A DNA stretch of 64,000 nucleotides from DATLNF01 sp963765815 (GTDB taxonomy: Bacteria > Actinomycetota > Actinomycetes > BP-191), in the NCBI GenBank assembly GCA_963765815.1, contig CAVXXT010000008.1, forward strand, positions 434,001-498,000. The letters are read 5' to 3'. Positions 35,370 to 43,412 of this stretch are shown in pieces. Each line of letters starts with the position of its first letter. Positions within the stretch are counted from its first letter, which is position 1. The position numbers were made by a program, and so were the translations under genes. A model generated the notes under the pieces. It was given only the letters and a program-made list of their open reading frames with translations, did no database searches and had not been told where the DNA came from.

Positions 35370-35909
35370 ATGTCGCGCATCGGTCGCATGCCCATCCCCG
35401 TCCCGAGCGGGGTGGACGTCACTGTCAACGGCAGCGAGGTCGTCGTGAAGGGCCCGAAGGGCACCCTCTCGCACACTCTCGCCGCCCCCATCACTATCGA
35501 GCGGGGTGAGGACGGCGTGCTCGCCGTCGTCCGCCCCGACGACGAGCGGACCTCTCGCTCGCTGCACGGCCTGTCGCGCACGCTCGTGGCCAACATGGTC
35601 ACCGGCGTCACGACCGGCTACGAGAAGACCCTCGAGATCGTCGGCGTCGGCTACCGCGTCGCCGCCAAGGGCTCGTCGCTCGAGTTCGCGCTGGGGTTCA
35701 GCCACCCGGTCACGGTCGAGCCGCCCGAGGGCATCAGCTTCGAGGTGCAGTCGCCGACGCGGTTCGTCGTGCGGGGCATCGACAAGCAGCAGGTCGGCCA
35801 GGTGTCGGCCGTGATCCGCAAGCTGCGCAAGCCCGACCCGTACAAGGGCAAGGGCGTGCGTTACCAGGGTGAAGTCGTGCGCCGCAAGGTCGGAAAGACA
35901 GGTAAGTGA
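35370..35909 (+). CDS. rplF: 50S ribosomal protein L6
   Basis: L6 sits near the sarcin-ricin loop and the factor-binding site. The 179-residue product has two L6 repeats: SRIGRMPIPVPSGVDVTVNG with VVKGPKGTL, then GYEKTLEIVGVGYRVAAKG and the ending PDPYKGKGVRYQGEVVRRK. GGGAGG precedes ATG 35370. The stop overlaps a GTG used by rplR. Confidence 0.97.
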   Translation: MSRIGRMPIPVPSGVDVTVNGSEVVVKGPKGTLSHTLAAPITIERGEDGVLAVVRPDDERTSRSLHGLSRTLVANMVTGVTTGYEKTLEIVGVGYRVAAKGSSLEFALGFSHPVTVEPPEGISFEVQSPTRFVVRGIDKQQVGQVSAVIRKLRKPDPYKGKGVRYQGEVVRRKVGKTGK

Positions 35910-36274
35910 CGATGAACGCCTCTTCCGCTCGCCGCTTGGGCAAGGCCCGCCGGCACTTCCGCGTCCGCAAGAAGGTCGCGGGGTCGGCGGCTCGGCCGCG
36001 CCTTGTGGTGACCCGCTCCGCGCGGCACATCTACGCCCAGGTCGTCGACGACCTGGTCGGCCACACCCTCGCGTCCGCGTCGACGCTCGACACCGACGTG
36101 CGCGGCGGCGAGGGCGACAAGACCGCCCGCGCCCGCAAGGTCGGCGCACTGGTCGCCGAGCGCGCGAAGGCGGCCGGCGTCGAGTCCGTGGTCTTCGACC
36201 GGGGTGGCAACCGCTACCACGGCCGGGTCGCGGCGCTCGCCGACGGCGCCCGCGAGAACGGACTGACCTTCTAA
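35906..36274 (+). CDS. rplR: 50S ribosomal protein L18
   Basis: L18 carries 5S rRNA into the 50S with L5. The 122-residue product has RRLGKARRHFRVRKKVAGSA, RPRLVVTRSARHIYAQVVDD and VVFDRGGNRYHGRVAALADG. The start is either GTG 35906, overlapping the rplF stop like many genes here, or ATG 35912. It is followed by 46 bases before rpsE. Confidence 0.95.
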   Translation: MTMNASSARRLGKARRHFRVRKKVAGSAARPRLVVTRSARHIYAQVVDDLVGHTLASASTLDTDVRGGEGDKTARARKVGALVAERAKAAGVESVVFDRGGNRYHGRVAALADGARENGLTF

Positions 36275-36320
36275 TGACTGTGCTTCTCCTGAAAGCCGCC
36301 ACTGAGATGAGGAACGTCTG

Positions 36321-36935
36321 ATGCCAGGTCCCCAGCGTCGCGGTGCCGGTGGCGCCGCCGGCGGCACCGGCGAGAAGCGCGACCGGCGCGACCGCGGCGG
36401 CCAGGGCGGCGCGCCCGAGAAGTCGGCGTACGTCGAGCGCGTCGTCGCCATCAACCGGGTCGCCAAGGTCGTCAAGGGCGGCCGGCGGTTCTCCTTCACC
36501 GCGCTCGTCGTCGTCGGTGACGGCGACGGCACGGTCGGCGTCGGCTACGGCAAGGCCAAGGAGGTGCCGGCCGCGATCGCCAAGGGCGTCGAGGAGGCCA
36601 AGAAGCACTTCTTCAAGGTGCCGCGCATCGGCGCGACCATCCCGCACCCGATCCAGGGCGAGGCGGCCGCCGGCGTCGTGCTGCTCAAGCCGGCCAGCCC
36701 GGGTACCGGCGTCATCGCCGGTGGTCCGGTGCGCGCCGTGCTCGAGTGCGCCGGCATCCACGACGTGCTGAGCAAGAGCCTCGGCTCGTCCAACGCGATC
36801 AACATCGTGCACGCCACCGTCGCCGCGCTGAAGGGCCTCATGCGCCCCGAGGAGATCGCCGCGCGCCGTGGCCTGCCGATCGAGGACGTCGCCCCGGCCG
36901 CGATGCTGCGGGCGCGGGCCGGAGTGGGGATCTGA
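36321..36935 (+). CDS. rpsE: 30S ribosomal protein S5
   Basis: S5 shapes the mRNA entry and is linked to spectinomycin resistance. The 204-residue product has a Gly/Arg-rich head of about 35 residues. The RNA-binding domain includes ERVVAINRVAKVVKGGRRFS and VGYGKAKEVPAAIAKGVEEA, and the C-terminal domain contains KSLGSSNAINIVHATVAALK. The stop overlaps ATG of rpmD by one base. Confidence 0.97.
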   Translation: MPGPQRRGAGGAAGGTGEKRDRRDRGGQGGAPEKSAYVERVVAINRVAKVVKGGRRFSFTALVVVGDGDGTVGVGYGKAKEVPAAIAKGVEEAKKHFFKVPRIGATIPHPIQGEAAAGVVLLKPASPGTGVIAGGPVRAVLECAGIHDVLSKSLGSSNAINIVHATVAALKGLMRPEEIAARRGLPIEDVAPAAMLRARAGVGI

Positions 36936-37123
36936 TGGGCACCCGGCTGAAGGTCACGCAGACGAAGTCGCGGATCGGGACGAAGGGAAACCAGCGCGAG
37001 ACGCTGCGCTCCCTCGGCCTCAAGCGCATCCATGACGTCGTCGTGAAGGAAGACCGCCCGGAGATCCGCGGCATGATCAAGACCGTCATGCACCTGGTGT
37101 CCGTCGAAGAAGTCACTCAGTAG
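36935..37123 (+). CDS. rpmD: 50S ribosomal protein L30
   Basis: A small 62-residue 50S protein with the family pattern LKVTQTKSRIGTKGNQRETL and SLGLKRIHDVVVKEDRPEIR. ATG 36935 shares its first base with the rpsE stop. rplO follows after 38 bases. rpsE-rpmD-rplO is the standard spc operon order. Confidence 0.96.
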   Translation: MGTRLKVTQTKSRIGTKGNQRETLRSLGLKRIHDVVVKEDRPEIRGMIKTVMHLVSVEEVTQ

Positions 37124-37161
37124 CTCACGCGTTCAGCACATCTATTCGGGAGACGAGTCAT

Positions 37162-37599
37162 ATGAAGGTGCACCACCTCCGCCCGGCACCGGGCGCGCAC
37201 AAGCCGAAGGTGCGCGTCGGCCGCGGCGAGGGCGGCAAGCGGGGCAAGACCGCGGGCCGCGGCACCAAGGGCACCAAGGCGCGCTACCAGGTCCCCGCGG
37301 CGTTCGAGGGCGGGCAGATGCCGATGCACATGCGGCTGCCCAAGCTCAAGGGCTTCAAGAACCGGTTCCGCACCGAGTACCAGGTGGTCAACGTCGAGCG
37401 GCTCGCCGAGCTGTTCCCGCAGGGCGGTGACGTAGACGTCGCGGCGATGGTCGACAAGGGCGCCGTCCGGGCCGACCAGCTGGTGAAGGTCCTCGGCGAC
37501 GGCGACCTCGCGGTCGCGCTGCGCATCAGCGCCCACAAGTTCTCGGCGTCGGCCCGCGAGAAGATCGCGGCCGCAGGCGGGTCCGCCACCGAGCTGTAG
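37162..37599 (+). CDS. rplO: 50S ribosomal protein L15
   Basis: L15 is a late-assembly 50S protein with a long glycine-rich arm. The 145-residue product starts MKVHHLRPAPGAHKPKVRVG, has RGEGGKRGKTAGRGTKGTKA and FEGGQMPMHMRLPKLKGFKN, and ends with the C-terminal fold REKIAAAGGSATEL. It is the last gene before the structured secY leader. Confidence 0.96.
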   Translation: MKVHHLRPAPGAHKPKVRVGRGEGGKRGKTAGRGTKGTKARYQVPAAFEGGQMPMHMRLPKLKGFKNRFRTEYQVVNVERLAELFPQGGDVDVAAMVDKGAVRADQLVKVLGDGDLAVALRISAHKFSASAREKIAAAGGSATEL

Positions 37600-37742
37600 C
37601 TGTGACACCCGCTCGCCTCGCGCGAGCGGACCGTGCCCCAGGGCCGCGTTCCCGTCGCCAGGTGATGGCGGGTCCGTGACCGTGGGGCACACTGTTCCCC
37701 GGGCACCGGCCACCGGTGCCCGTCGTTGATGGAGGAGGACGC
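37600..37742 (+). promoter_or_regulatory. Structured rplO-secY spacer
   Basis: In 143 bases three inverted repeats can fold: CGCTCGC/GCGAGCG near 37610-37630, GTGCCCCA with TGGGGCAC enclosing roughly 37632-37690, and GGGCACCGG-CCA-CCGGTGCCC at about 37699-37719. GAGGAGG precedes the secY GTG. The hairpins could terminate or attenuate transcription before secY; no clear promoter boxes were found. Confidence 0.45.
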
Positions 37743-39056
37743 GTGGCTGGACCCGACCGGCCCGGGCTGCTCAGCGCTTTCGGGCGCGCGTTCCGCACGC
37801 CCGACCTGCGCCGGAAGCTGCTCTTCACCGGGTTCATCATCGCGATCTACCGCCTCGGGGCGGCGGTCCCGGCGCCCGGTGTCGACTACGCCGCCATCCG
37901 CTCCGAGCTCGAGCGGGTCAGCAACAGCGAGGTCTACAGCCTCATCAACCTCTTCAGCGGCGGCGCGCTCCTGCAGCTGTCGGTGTTCGCGCTCGGCATC
38001 ACGCCGTACATCACCAGCAGCATCATCATGCAGCTGTTAATCGTGGTCATCCCGCGCCTGGAGACCCTCAAGGACGAGGGCGAGGCGGGCAACCAGAAGA
38101 TCACGCAGTACACCCGCTACCTGACCGTCTCCCTCGCGGTGCTGCAGTCCACCGGCATCGTCGCGCTGGCCCGGTCCGGCAACCTCTTCCAGGGCACGTC
38201 GGTCGAGATCATCCCCGACGACTCGCTGGTGCGCGTGCTGACGATCGTCATCACCTTCACCGCCGGCACGGCCGTGATCATGTGGCTCGGCGAGCTGATC
38301 ACCGACCGCGGCATCGGCAACGGAATGTCGATCCTCATCTTCACGTCGATCGCGGCGCAGCTGCCGGCCGAGGGCGGCAACATCCTGCGCGCCGCCGGCG
38401 GCGCCGTCTTCACCCTGGTGCTGCTGCTCGGCCTGGCGATCGTGGTCGCCGTCATCTTCATCGAGCAGGCGCAGCGCCGCATCCCCGTGCAGTACGCGAA
38501 GCGGATGATCGGCCGTCGGGCCTACGGCGGCACGTCGACGTACATCCCGCTGAAGGTCAACCAGGCCGGTGTCGTGCCGGTCATCTTCGCGTCGTCGCTG
38601 CTCTACCTGCCGCAGCTGCTCAGCCAGATCTGGACGTCCAACGAGACCTTCACGAACTTCGTGCGGGACTACGTCAACGACCAGACCAACCCGTTCTACC
38701 TGGCCTTCTTCTTCTCGCTGATCGTGTTCTTCGCCTACTTCTACACGGCGATCACGTTCAACCCGACCGACGTCGCGGACAACATGAAGAAGTACGGCGG
38801 CTTCATCCCCGGCATCCGCCCCGGCCGCCCCACGGCCGAGTACCTCGACTACATCCTCAACCGGATCACGCTGCCCGGCGCGCTCTTCCTGGCCACGATC
38901 AGCGTCCTGCCCTTCCTCGCCCTCGGCCTGACCAACGGCGTGCGGTTCCCCTTCGGCGGGACCGCGGTGCTGATCATGGTCGGCGTCGGCCTCGAGACGG
39001 TGAAGCAGATCGAGAGCCAGCTGATGCTGCGCAACTACGAGGGCTTCCTCCGCTAG
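37743..39056 (+). CDS. secY: Protein translocase channel SecY
   Basis: SecY is the pore of the Sec translocon. The 437-residue product has ten predicted membrane helices, the first beginning FTGFIIAIYRLGAAVPAPGV. Conserved segments include LFSGGALLQLSVFALGITPY, ERRIPV-like QRRIPVQYAKRM and the cytoplasmic loop RPGRPTAEYLDYILNRITLP. GTG 37743 is preferred because GGAGGAG lies upstream; an in-frame start at 37716 falls within the last leader hairpin. adk starts 13 bases after the stop. Confidence 0.96.
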   Translation: MAGPDRPGLLSAFGRAFRTPDLRRKLLFTGFIIAIYRLGAAVPAPGVDYAAIRSELERVSNSEVYSLINLFSGGALLQLSVFALGITPYITSSIIMQLLIVVIPRLETLKDEGEAGNQKITQYTRYLTVSLAVLQSTGIVALARSGNLFQGTSVEIIPDDSLVRVLTIVITFTAGTAVIMWLGELITDRGIGNGMSILIFTSIAAQLPAEGGNILRAAGGAVFTLVLLLGLAIVVAVIFIEQAQRRIPVQYAKRMIGRRAYGGTSTYIPLKVNQAGVVPVIFASSLLYLPQLLSQIWTSNETFTNFVRDYVNDQTNPFYLAFFFSLIVFFAYFYTAITFNPTDVADNMKKYGGFIPGIRPGRPTAEYLDYILNRITLPGALFLATISVLPFLALGLTNGVRFPFGGTAVLIMVGVGLETVKQIESQLMLRNYEGFLR

Positions 39057-39069
39057 TGAGCACGAGCAG

Positions 39070-39723
39070 GTGAGGCTCGTGCTGGTCGGGCCCCCGGGAG
39101 CGGGGAAGGGGACCCAGGCCCAGTACATCGCCGGTCACTACGGGATCCCGAAGATCTCGACGGGCGACATCTTCCGCGCGAACGTCTCCGAGGGCACCGA
39201 GCTCGGCATCGCCGCGAAGAAGTACATGGATGCCGGCGACCTGGTGCCCGATGAGGTGACGGTCGGCATGGTCCGCGACCGCATCGCGCAGCCGGATGCC
39301 GAGAGGGGCTTCCTGCTGGACGGCTTCCCGCGCAACGTCGCGCAGGCCGACCGGCTCGACGAGATCCTCGGCGGGCTCAGCCGCAAGCTCGACGTCGTGC
39401 TCGAGCTGGTCGTCGACACCGACGAAGTGGTCCGGCGGCTGTCGGGACGGCGTACCTGCAGGTCCTGCAACCACGTGTGGCACCTCGACTTCGACCCGCC
39501 CGCGGTGGAGACGGTCTGCGACATCTGCGACGGCGAGCTCTACCAGCGCGACGACGACCGCGAGACCACGATCCGCCACCGGCTCGAGGTCTACGCTGAG
39601 CAGACCGAACCCCTCATCGCCTTCTACGCCGGCCGTGGGATCCTCGTCGGCATCGACGCGACCGGTCCGGTGGACGACGTCACCGACCGGGCCGTCGAGG
39701 CCCTGCGCCGCTTCACGGAGTAG
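39070..39723 (+). CDS. adk: Adenylate kinase, zinc-LID form
   Basis: The enzyme interconverts ATP plus AMP and two ADP. The 217-residue product has the P-loop GPPGAGKGTQ, the AMP site STGDIFR and GFLLDGFPRN, and a long LID domain with four cysteines (CRSCNHVW then VCDICDGE). It is therefore the zinc-stabilised type found in many Gram-positives. GTG 39070 follows GAGCAG. map begins two bases after the stop. The secY-adk-map order is standard. Confidence 0.96.
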   Translation: MRLVLVGPPGAGKGTQAQYIAGHYGIPKISTGDIFRANVSEGTELGIAAKKYMDAGDLVPDEVTVGMVRDRIAQPDAERGFLLDGFPRNVAQADRLDEILGGLSRKLDVVLELVVDTDEVVRRLSGRRTCRSCNHVWHLDFDPPAVETVCDICDGELYQRDDDRETTIRHRLEVYAEQTEPLIAFYAGRGILVGIDATGPVDDVTDRAVEALRRFTE

Positions 39724-39725
39724 CC

Positions 39726-40523
39726 ATGATCACGCTCAAGACGGACGCCGAGATCGCGCTGATGCGCGAGGCCGGGCTGATCGTCGGCCGCTGTCTCGAG
39801 CTTTTGAAGGCAACGGTCGAGATCGGGATGACCACCCTCGACCTGGATGACGTGGCCGAGAAGTTCATCCGGGACGCCGGGGCGACCCCGTCGTTCAAGG
39901 GCTACCACGGGTTCCCCGCCACGCTGTGCACCTCGATCAACGACGAGATCGTGCACGGCATCCCCAGCGTGAAGCGGGTGATCCGGGACGGCGACATCGT
40001 CTCGATCGACTGCGGCGCGATCGTCGGGGGTCTGCACGGCGACGCGGCGGTGACCGTCGCGGTCGGCGACGTGCCCCAGCAGGTGCTCGACCTCCTCGCC
40101 GTGTGCGAGGAGTCGCTGTGGCGGGGCATCGCCGCCGCCCGGCTCGGCGGTCGGCTCTCCGACATCAGCGCCGCGGTCGAGGCGCACGTGCGCCCGCACG
40201 GCTACGGCATCGTCGAGGAGTACGTCGGGCACGGCATCGGCCACGCCCTGCACGAGGACCCGCAGGTGCCCAACTTCGGCCGCCCGGGCCGCGGTCCCCG
40301 GCTGGAGAAGGGCCTGGTCCTGGCCATCGAGCCGATGGTCAACCTGGGCACCCGGCTGACCCGGACCCTGGACGACGACTGGACCGTGGTGACTCAGGAC
40401 GGCCTGCCGTCCGCCCACTTCGAGAACACGTTCACGCTCACCGAGGAGGGCCCCTGGGTCCTCACCGAGGAGGACGGCGGAGCGGCGAAGCTCGCCCCAC
40501 TGCGGTCCGCCGCCTCGGCGTAG
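39726..40523 (+). CDS. map: Methionine aminopeptidase, type I
   Basis: The enzyme removes N-terminal Met co-translationally. The 265-residue product has the five metal ligands of the pita-bread fold in context: SIDCGAIVGGLHGDAAVTV (two Asp), GHGIGHALHEDPQVPNFG (His), LAIEPMVN (Glu) and SAHFENTFTLTEEGP (Glu). The N-terminal His is in YHGFPATLCTSINDEIVHGI. No SH3-binding N-terminal extension is present. The insertion sequence begins about 40 bases after the stop. Confidence 0.96.
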   Translation: MITLKTDAEIALMREAGLIVGRCLELLKATVEIGMTTLDLDDVAEKFIRDAGATPSFKGYHGFPATLCTSINDEIVHGIPSVKRVIRDGDIVSIDCGAIVGGLHGDAAVTVAVGDVPQQVLDLLAVCEESLWRGIAAARLGGRLSDISAAVEAHVRPHGYGIVEEYVGHGIGHALHEDPQVPNFGRPGRGPRLEKGLVLAIEPMVNLGTRLTRTLDDDWTVVTQDGLPSAHFENTFTLTEEGPWVLTEEDGGAAKLAPLRSAASA

Positions 40524-40563
40524 CTCCAGGCCGAAGGTTGGTCCCGACTGAGCCCGGGCCTGG

Positions 40564-40622
40564 TGACTCACGTCAAGATGCGCGCGTAGCTCCGGTCGTT
40601 GACTCATGAGTGGATGCGCGCG
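40564..40622. repeat. Left end double repeat of the insertion sequence
   Basis: Two direct copies start at 40564 and 40600, each TGACTCA followed by a variable core and (G/A)GATGCGCGCG. The outer copy overlaps the last codons of the transposase gene (stop at 40573-40575). Confidence 0.75.
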
Positions 40623-41814
40623 GAGCGATGGCCTTGATGGAGGGCTTGTTCCTGGCCGCGGCCTTGCTCGTGGTCAGGGTGAGCAGCTCGGCGGTGAGGG
40701 CCTGGATCTGGCGCTGGATCGCTGCTGGGTTGAGCCCGGCGAAGGTGTCTCTCAGGATCGTCTTGTCCTCATCGGCGACGCCGTCGTGGCGGTCGGCCCG
40801 CTGGTGTGGCGTGGTCGCGGTGTCGTACTTCTTCGTGACCTTCGCTCCGTCGCGGACCTTCAAGATGAGCTTCTGCTGGGCGAGGAAGTAGTTCGTGATC
40901 AGCGACTGGAGCACCCAGATCTTGTTGAGCAGCAGCAGTTCCGCGGGCGTGTCGTAGCGGTGGTAGCCGACCACGGTGCGGACCACTGCCCAGTTCTTCT
41001 GCTCGACGTGTGCGCCGTCGTTGGAGTTGCCCGACCGGGAGCGGGTGAAGGTGATCTTCCGTTCCTGGCACCAGGACAGCAGGTGCCAGTTGATGAACTC
41101 GCTGCCGTTGTCGCTGTCGATGCCCAGGATCGGGAACGGCATGACCGCGGCGATCTCGGCGAGCGCCTCGACGACCCACTTCTGCGCCTTGTTGGGCACC
41201 GAGCGGTTCTCGGTCCACCCGGTGGCGATGTCGGTCACCGTCAGCGTGTAGGCGTGCTCACCGAGGGCGTTGCCTCCTTCGTGGCCGACCAGGTCGATCT
41301 CGACGAAGCCGGGCACCGCGTCGTCCCACTGCGCCCAGGTCCGGATCGGGATCTGGCTCTTGAGCAACGAGCCCGGCTTGGTGTGACTGCGGCCGCGCAG
41401 GGCCATCGCCGCGCGCGCCGCAGCCAGCCGGCGGTCCATCGTCGCCGGGCTCATCGCGACAAGCGCCACGGCGACGTCGTCGCTGATCACGAGCTCGCCG
41501 AACCGGCGCAGACGCGCCACCAGGTTGGCGAGCACCGGGGCCAGGCGCTTGCCGGTCGGTGCGCCGAGCACCGCCCAGCAGAACTGCAGCGCGACAACCA
41601 CCTCGACTCCGTAGATCGGGGTCCGCGGACGCCGCGGCACCACCACCTGCGGCCGCAGGGCGCCCGCGAGCGCTTTACGGGCGTGGCTGCGATGCCACCC
41701 GGTCGTCGCGCACAGCTCGTCGAGGATCACACCCTTGCCGGCCCGGCTCGCCTGCGCATACCGGGTCGCGGTCACCTTCGTGACAGCCTTGCGCTGGCTC
41801 ATCGTTAGTTCCAT
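40573..41814 (-). CDS. DDE (rve-fold) transposase
   Basis: This transposase is 413 residues. The N-terminal third is a helix-turn-helix DNA-binding region (ILDELCATTGWHRSHARKAL). The integrase catalytic core has the three acidic residues in FVEIDLVGHEGGNALGEHAY (D), ILGIDSDNGSEFINWHL (D) and GNSNDGAHVEQKNWAVVRTV (E). The C-terminal part has KVRDGAKVTKKYDTATTPH and LNPAAIQRQIQALTAELLTL. This pattern belongs to a known actinobacterial group annotated as integrase-core or IS481/ISNCY-like transposases; the exact IS family is unsure. ATG 41814 or 41802 may be the start. The frame is intact, so the element may be active. Confidence 0.88.
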   Translation of the reverse strand: MELTMSQRKAVTKVTATRYAQASRAGKGVILDELCATTGWHRSHARKALAGALRPQVVVPRRPRTPIYGVEVVVALQFCWAVLGAPTGKRLAPVLANLVARLRRFGELVISDDVAVALVAMSPATMDRRLAAARAAMALRGRSHTKPGSLLKSQIPIRTWAQWDDAVPGFVEIDLVGHEGGNALGEHAYTLTVTDIATGWTENRSVPNKAQKWVVEALAEIAAVMPFPILGIDSDNGSEFINWHLLSWCQERKITFTRSRSGNSNDGAHVEQKNWAVVRTVVGYHRYDTPAELLLLNKIWVLQSLITNYFLAQQKLILKVRDGAKVTKKYDTATTPHQRADRHDGVADEDKTILRDTFAGLNPAAIQRQIQALTAELLTLTTSKAAARNKPSIKAIAPRASTHESTTGATRAS

Positions 41815-41863
41815 CCTCGAGGCCTACCGGCCACCCGAGGACCCGCTCGCCAGGCGCGCCCCA

Positions 41864-41921
41864 CGCGCGCATCCCTAGATGAGTCAACGAACCCACCCAC
41901 GCGCGCATCCGTGGTGAGTCA
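41864..41921. repeat. Right end double repeat of the insertion sequence
   Basis: Two direct copies, 41864-41886 and 41900-41921, carry the same TGACTCA and GGATGCGCGCG blocks as the left end but in inverted orientation. They lie just upstream of the transposase start, so the transposase could also bind and control its own promoter. Confidence 0.75.
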
Positions 41922-41931
41922 ATCCGCCGGG

Positions 41932-41961
41932 TTGTGGAGAACCGCCTGGAGGACGTAGACT
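41932..41961 (+). promoter_or_regulatory. Putative infA promoter
   Basis: TTGTGG (41932-41937) and TAGACT (41956-41961) are 18 bases apart, ten bases beyond the right end of the insertion sequence. It would drive infA, rpmJ and the alpha operon independently of map. Confidence 0.6.
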
Positions 41962-42049
41962 CTCCTTTCGGTCCGCGGGCTGGCTGCTGTCGCGTGCCTT
42001 CATCACTTGCGCTGTGTCGAATGTCGATGTTCCACGGATTGCGGAGGCC

Positions 42050-42271
42050 ATGCCCAAGAAGGACGGGGCGATCGAGATCGAGGGCTCGGTCGTCGAACCA
42101 CTGCCCAACGCGATGTTCCGCGTCGAGCTCGAGAACGGCCACAAGGTGCTGGCTCACATCAGCGGCAAGATGCGGATGCACTACATCCGGATCCTGCCGG
42201 GCGACCGGGTCGTCGTCGAGCTGAGCCCCTACGACCTGACCCGCGGGCGCATCGTCTACCGCTACAAGTAG
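42050..42271 (+). CDS. infA: Translation initiation factor IF-1
   Basis: IF-1 occupies the ribosomal A site during initiation. The 73-residue OB-fold protein has KKDGAIEIEGSVVEPLPNAM, FRVELENGHKVLAHISGKMR and the ending LSPYDLTRGRIVYRYK. ATG 42050 is chosen because IF-1 proteins start M-x-K-K; GGAGG lies only two bases upstream. An in-frame GTG at 42014 would add 12 unconserved residues. It is the first gene after the insertion sequence. Confidence 0.95.
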   Translation: MPKKDGAIEIEGSVVEPLPNAMFRVELENGHKVLAHISGKMRMHYIRILPGDRVVVELSPYDLTRGRIVYRYK

Positions 42272-42283
42272 GAAGAACCACAC

Positions 42284-42397
42284 GTGAAGGTCAAGCCGAG
42301 CGTCAAGAAGATCTGCGACAAGTGCAAGGTGATCCGCCGGCACGGTCGCGTCATGGTCATCTGCGACAACCTGCGCCACAAGCAGCGCCAGGGGTAG
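42284..42397 (+). CDS. rpmJ: 50S ribosomal protein L36
   Basis: L36 is the smallest 50S protein, 37 residues here: MKVKPSVKKICDKCKVIRRH followed by GRVMVICDNLRHKQRQG. The three cysteines and the histidine that bind zinc are present (CDKC, ICDN, RHK), so this is the zinc-containing C+ form. GTG 42284 lies 12 bases after the infA stop, with GGAAGAA upstream. Confidence 0.95.
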   Translation: MKVKPSVKKICDKCKVIRRHGRVMVICDNLRHKQRQG

Positions 42398-42407
42398 TTC
42401 CGATCCC

Positions 42408-42426
42408 CGAATCGCTTCGCGATTCG
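42408..42426 (+). terminator. Small hairpin between rpmJ and rpsM
   Basis: CGAATCGC (42408-42415), loop TTC, GCGATTCG (42419-42426). It lies 11 bases after rpmJ. The remaining 125 bases before rpsM also contain short GC-rich inverted repeats (such as CCGCCGTACGGCGG). Function is unknown; attenuation or mRNA processing is possible. Confidence 0.4.
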
Positions 42427-42551
42427 CGGCTCGGCGAAAGGCAAGGGCCCCCCACCGCCGTACGGCGGGCACCTCCGGTGCGAAGGCCGGAGCCCACGAC
42501 GTGGGACGGGGTGGCTGGAGACCTTCGGGTAGTTGAAGGGCACCACCTCAC

Positions 42552-42932
42552 ATGGCACGACTGGCAGGCGTCGACCTCCCGCGCGAGAAGCGGGTCGAGA
42601 TCGGCCTCACCTACATCTTCGGCATCGGGCGCACGCGTGCGCAGCAGTCCTTGCAGGAGACGGGCATCAACCCGGACACCCGGGTGAAGGACCTCACCGA
42701 CGAGGACGTCATCAAGCTGCGCGACTGGATCGACGCCAAGTACAAGATCGAGGGCGACCTCCGCCGCGAGGTCGCGCAGGACATCAAGCGCAAGGTCGAG
42801 ATCGGCTGCTACCAGGGCATCCGGCACCGCCGTGGTCTCCCTGTCCACGGGCAGCGGACGCACACCAACGCCCGCACCCGCAAGGGACCGAAGAAGACCG
42901 TCGCCGGCAAGAAGAAGGCCGGCAAGAAGTAA
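42552..42932 (+). CDS. rpsM: 30S ribosomal protein S13
   Basis: S13 bridges the 30S head to the 50S and contacts P-site tRNA. The 126-residue product starts ARLAGVDLPREKRVEIGLTY, includes the helix-hairpin-helix IFGIGRTRAQQSLQETGI, and ends with the basic tail HRRGLPVHGQRTHTNARTRK. It is the first gene of the alpha operon proper. The frame is intact, unlike the next five genes. Confidence 0.97.
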   Translation: MARLAGVDLPREKRVEIGLTYIFGIGRTRAQQSLQETGINPDTRVKDLTDEDVIKLRDWIDAKYKIEGDLRREVAQDIKRKVEIGCYQGIRHRRGLPVHGQRTHTNARTRKGPKKTVAGKKKAGKK

Positions 42933-42980
42933 GACGGCTCTTCGCCATCCCACCCCAACTTTCCTCAGGAGACCCCGAGC

Positions 42981-43393
42981 ATGCCCCCGAAGACCAGGAC
43001 CGCCTCCGGCGGCGCGAAGAAGGTCCGCCGCAAGGAGAAGAAGAACATCGCCCACGGCCACGCGCACATCAAGAGCACCTTCAACAACACGATCGTCAGC
43101 ATCACCGACCCGATGGGCAACGTCATCGCGTGGGCAGTCCGCCGGCCACGTCGGCTTCAAGGGGTCGCGCAAGTCGACGCCGTTCGCCGCGCAGATGGCC
43201 GCGGAGAGCGCCGCTCGCAAGGCGCAGGAGCACGGCGTCCGCAAGGTCGACGTCTTCGTCAAGGGTCCCGGCTCCGGCCGTGAGACCGCGATCCGCTCGC
43301 TGCAGGCCGACCGGCCTGGAGGTCGGGCGAGATCAGGACGTCACCCCCATGCCGCACAACGGCTGCCGCCCGCCCAAGCGCCGACGGGTCTGA
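42981..43393 (+). CDS. rpsK: 30S ribosomal protein S11 (frame broken)
   Basis: S11 forms the 30S platform near the mRNA exit. The N-terminal part is normal (KKNIAHGHAHIKSTFNNTIV; ITDPMGNVIAWA). An extra G at 43137 shifts the frame; SAGHVGFKGSRKSTPFAAQM continues one frame on. An extra G at 43309 shifts again; TGLEVG and DVTPMPHNGCRPPKRRRV then run to the stop at 43393. A compensating extra G and missing C near 43323-43335 would turn G-E-I-Q-D into G-R-D-Q-D. All family blocks are present in order, so this is an intact S11 gene with indels. Confidence 0.9.
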
Positions 43394-43412
43394 GAGAAGG
43401 AGACTTATAGAG

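Larger units (their letters stand above)
40564..41921 (-). mobile_element. Insertion sequence with DDE transposase, 1.36 kb
   Basis: The element contains one transposase gene on the minus strand. At each end are two copies of a 22-23 bp sequence of the form TGACTCA-N(4-5)-(G/A)GATGCGCGCG. The left copies (40564-40586, 40600-40622) are inverted with respect to the right copies (41864-41886, 41900-41921). The outermost TGACTCA boxes are taken as the element ends. I see no clear target duplication next to them, so the true ends could differ by several bases. It lies between map and the infA promoter. Confidence 0.78.

Noticed and set aside
40573..41814. Phage integrase or prophage remnant
   Set aside because: The protein has a DDE core and not a tyrosine or serine recombinase motif, and no phage genes or attachment site flank it.
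42014..42049. Longer IF-1 from GTG 42014
   Set aside because: The extra 12 residues are not conserved; IF-1 proteins begin M-x-K-K, which fits ATG 42050 despite its short ribosome-site spacing.
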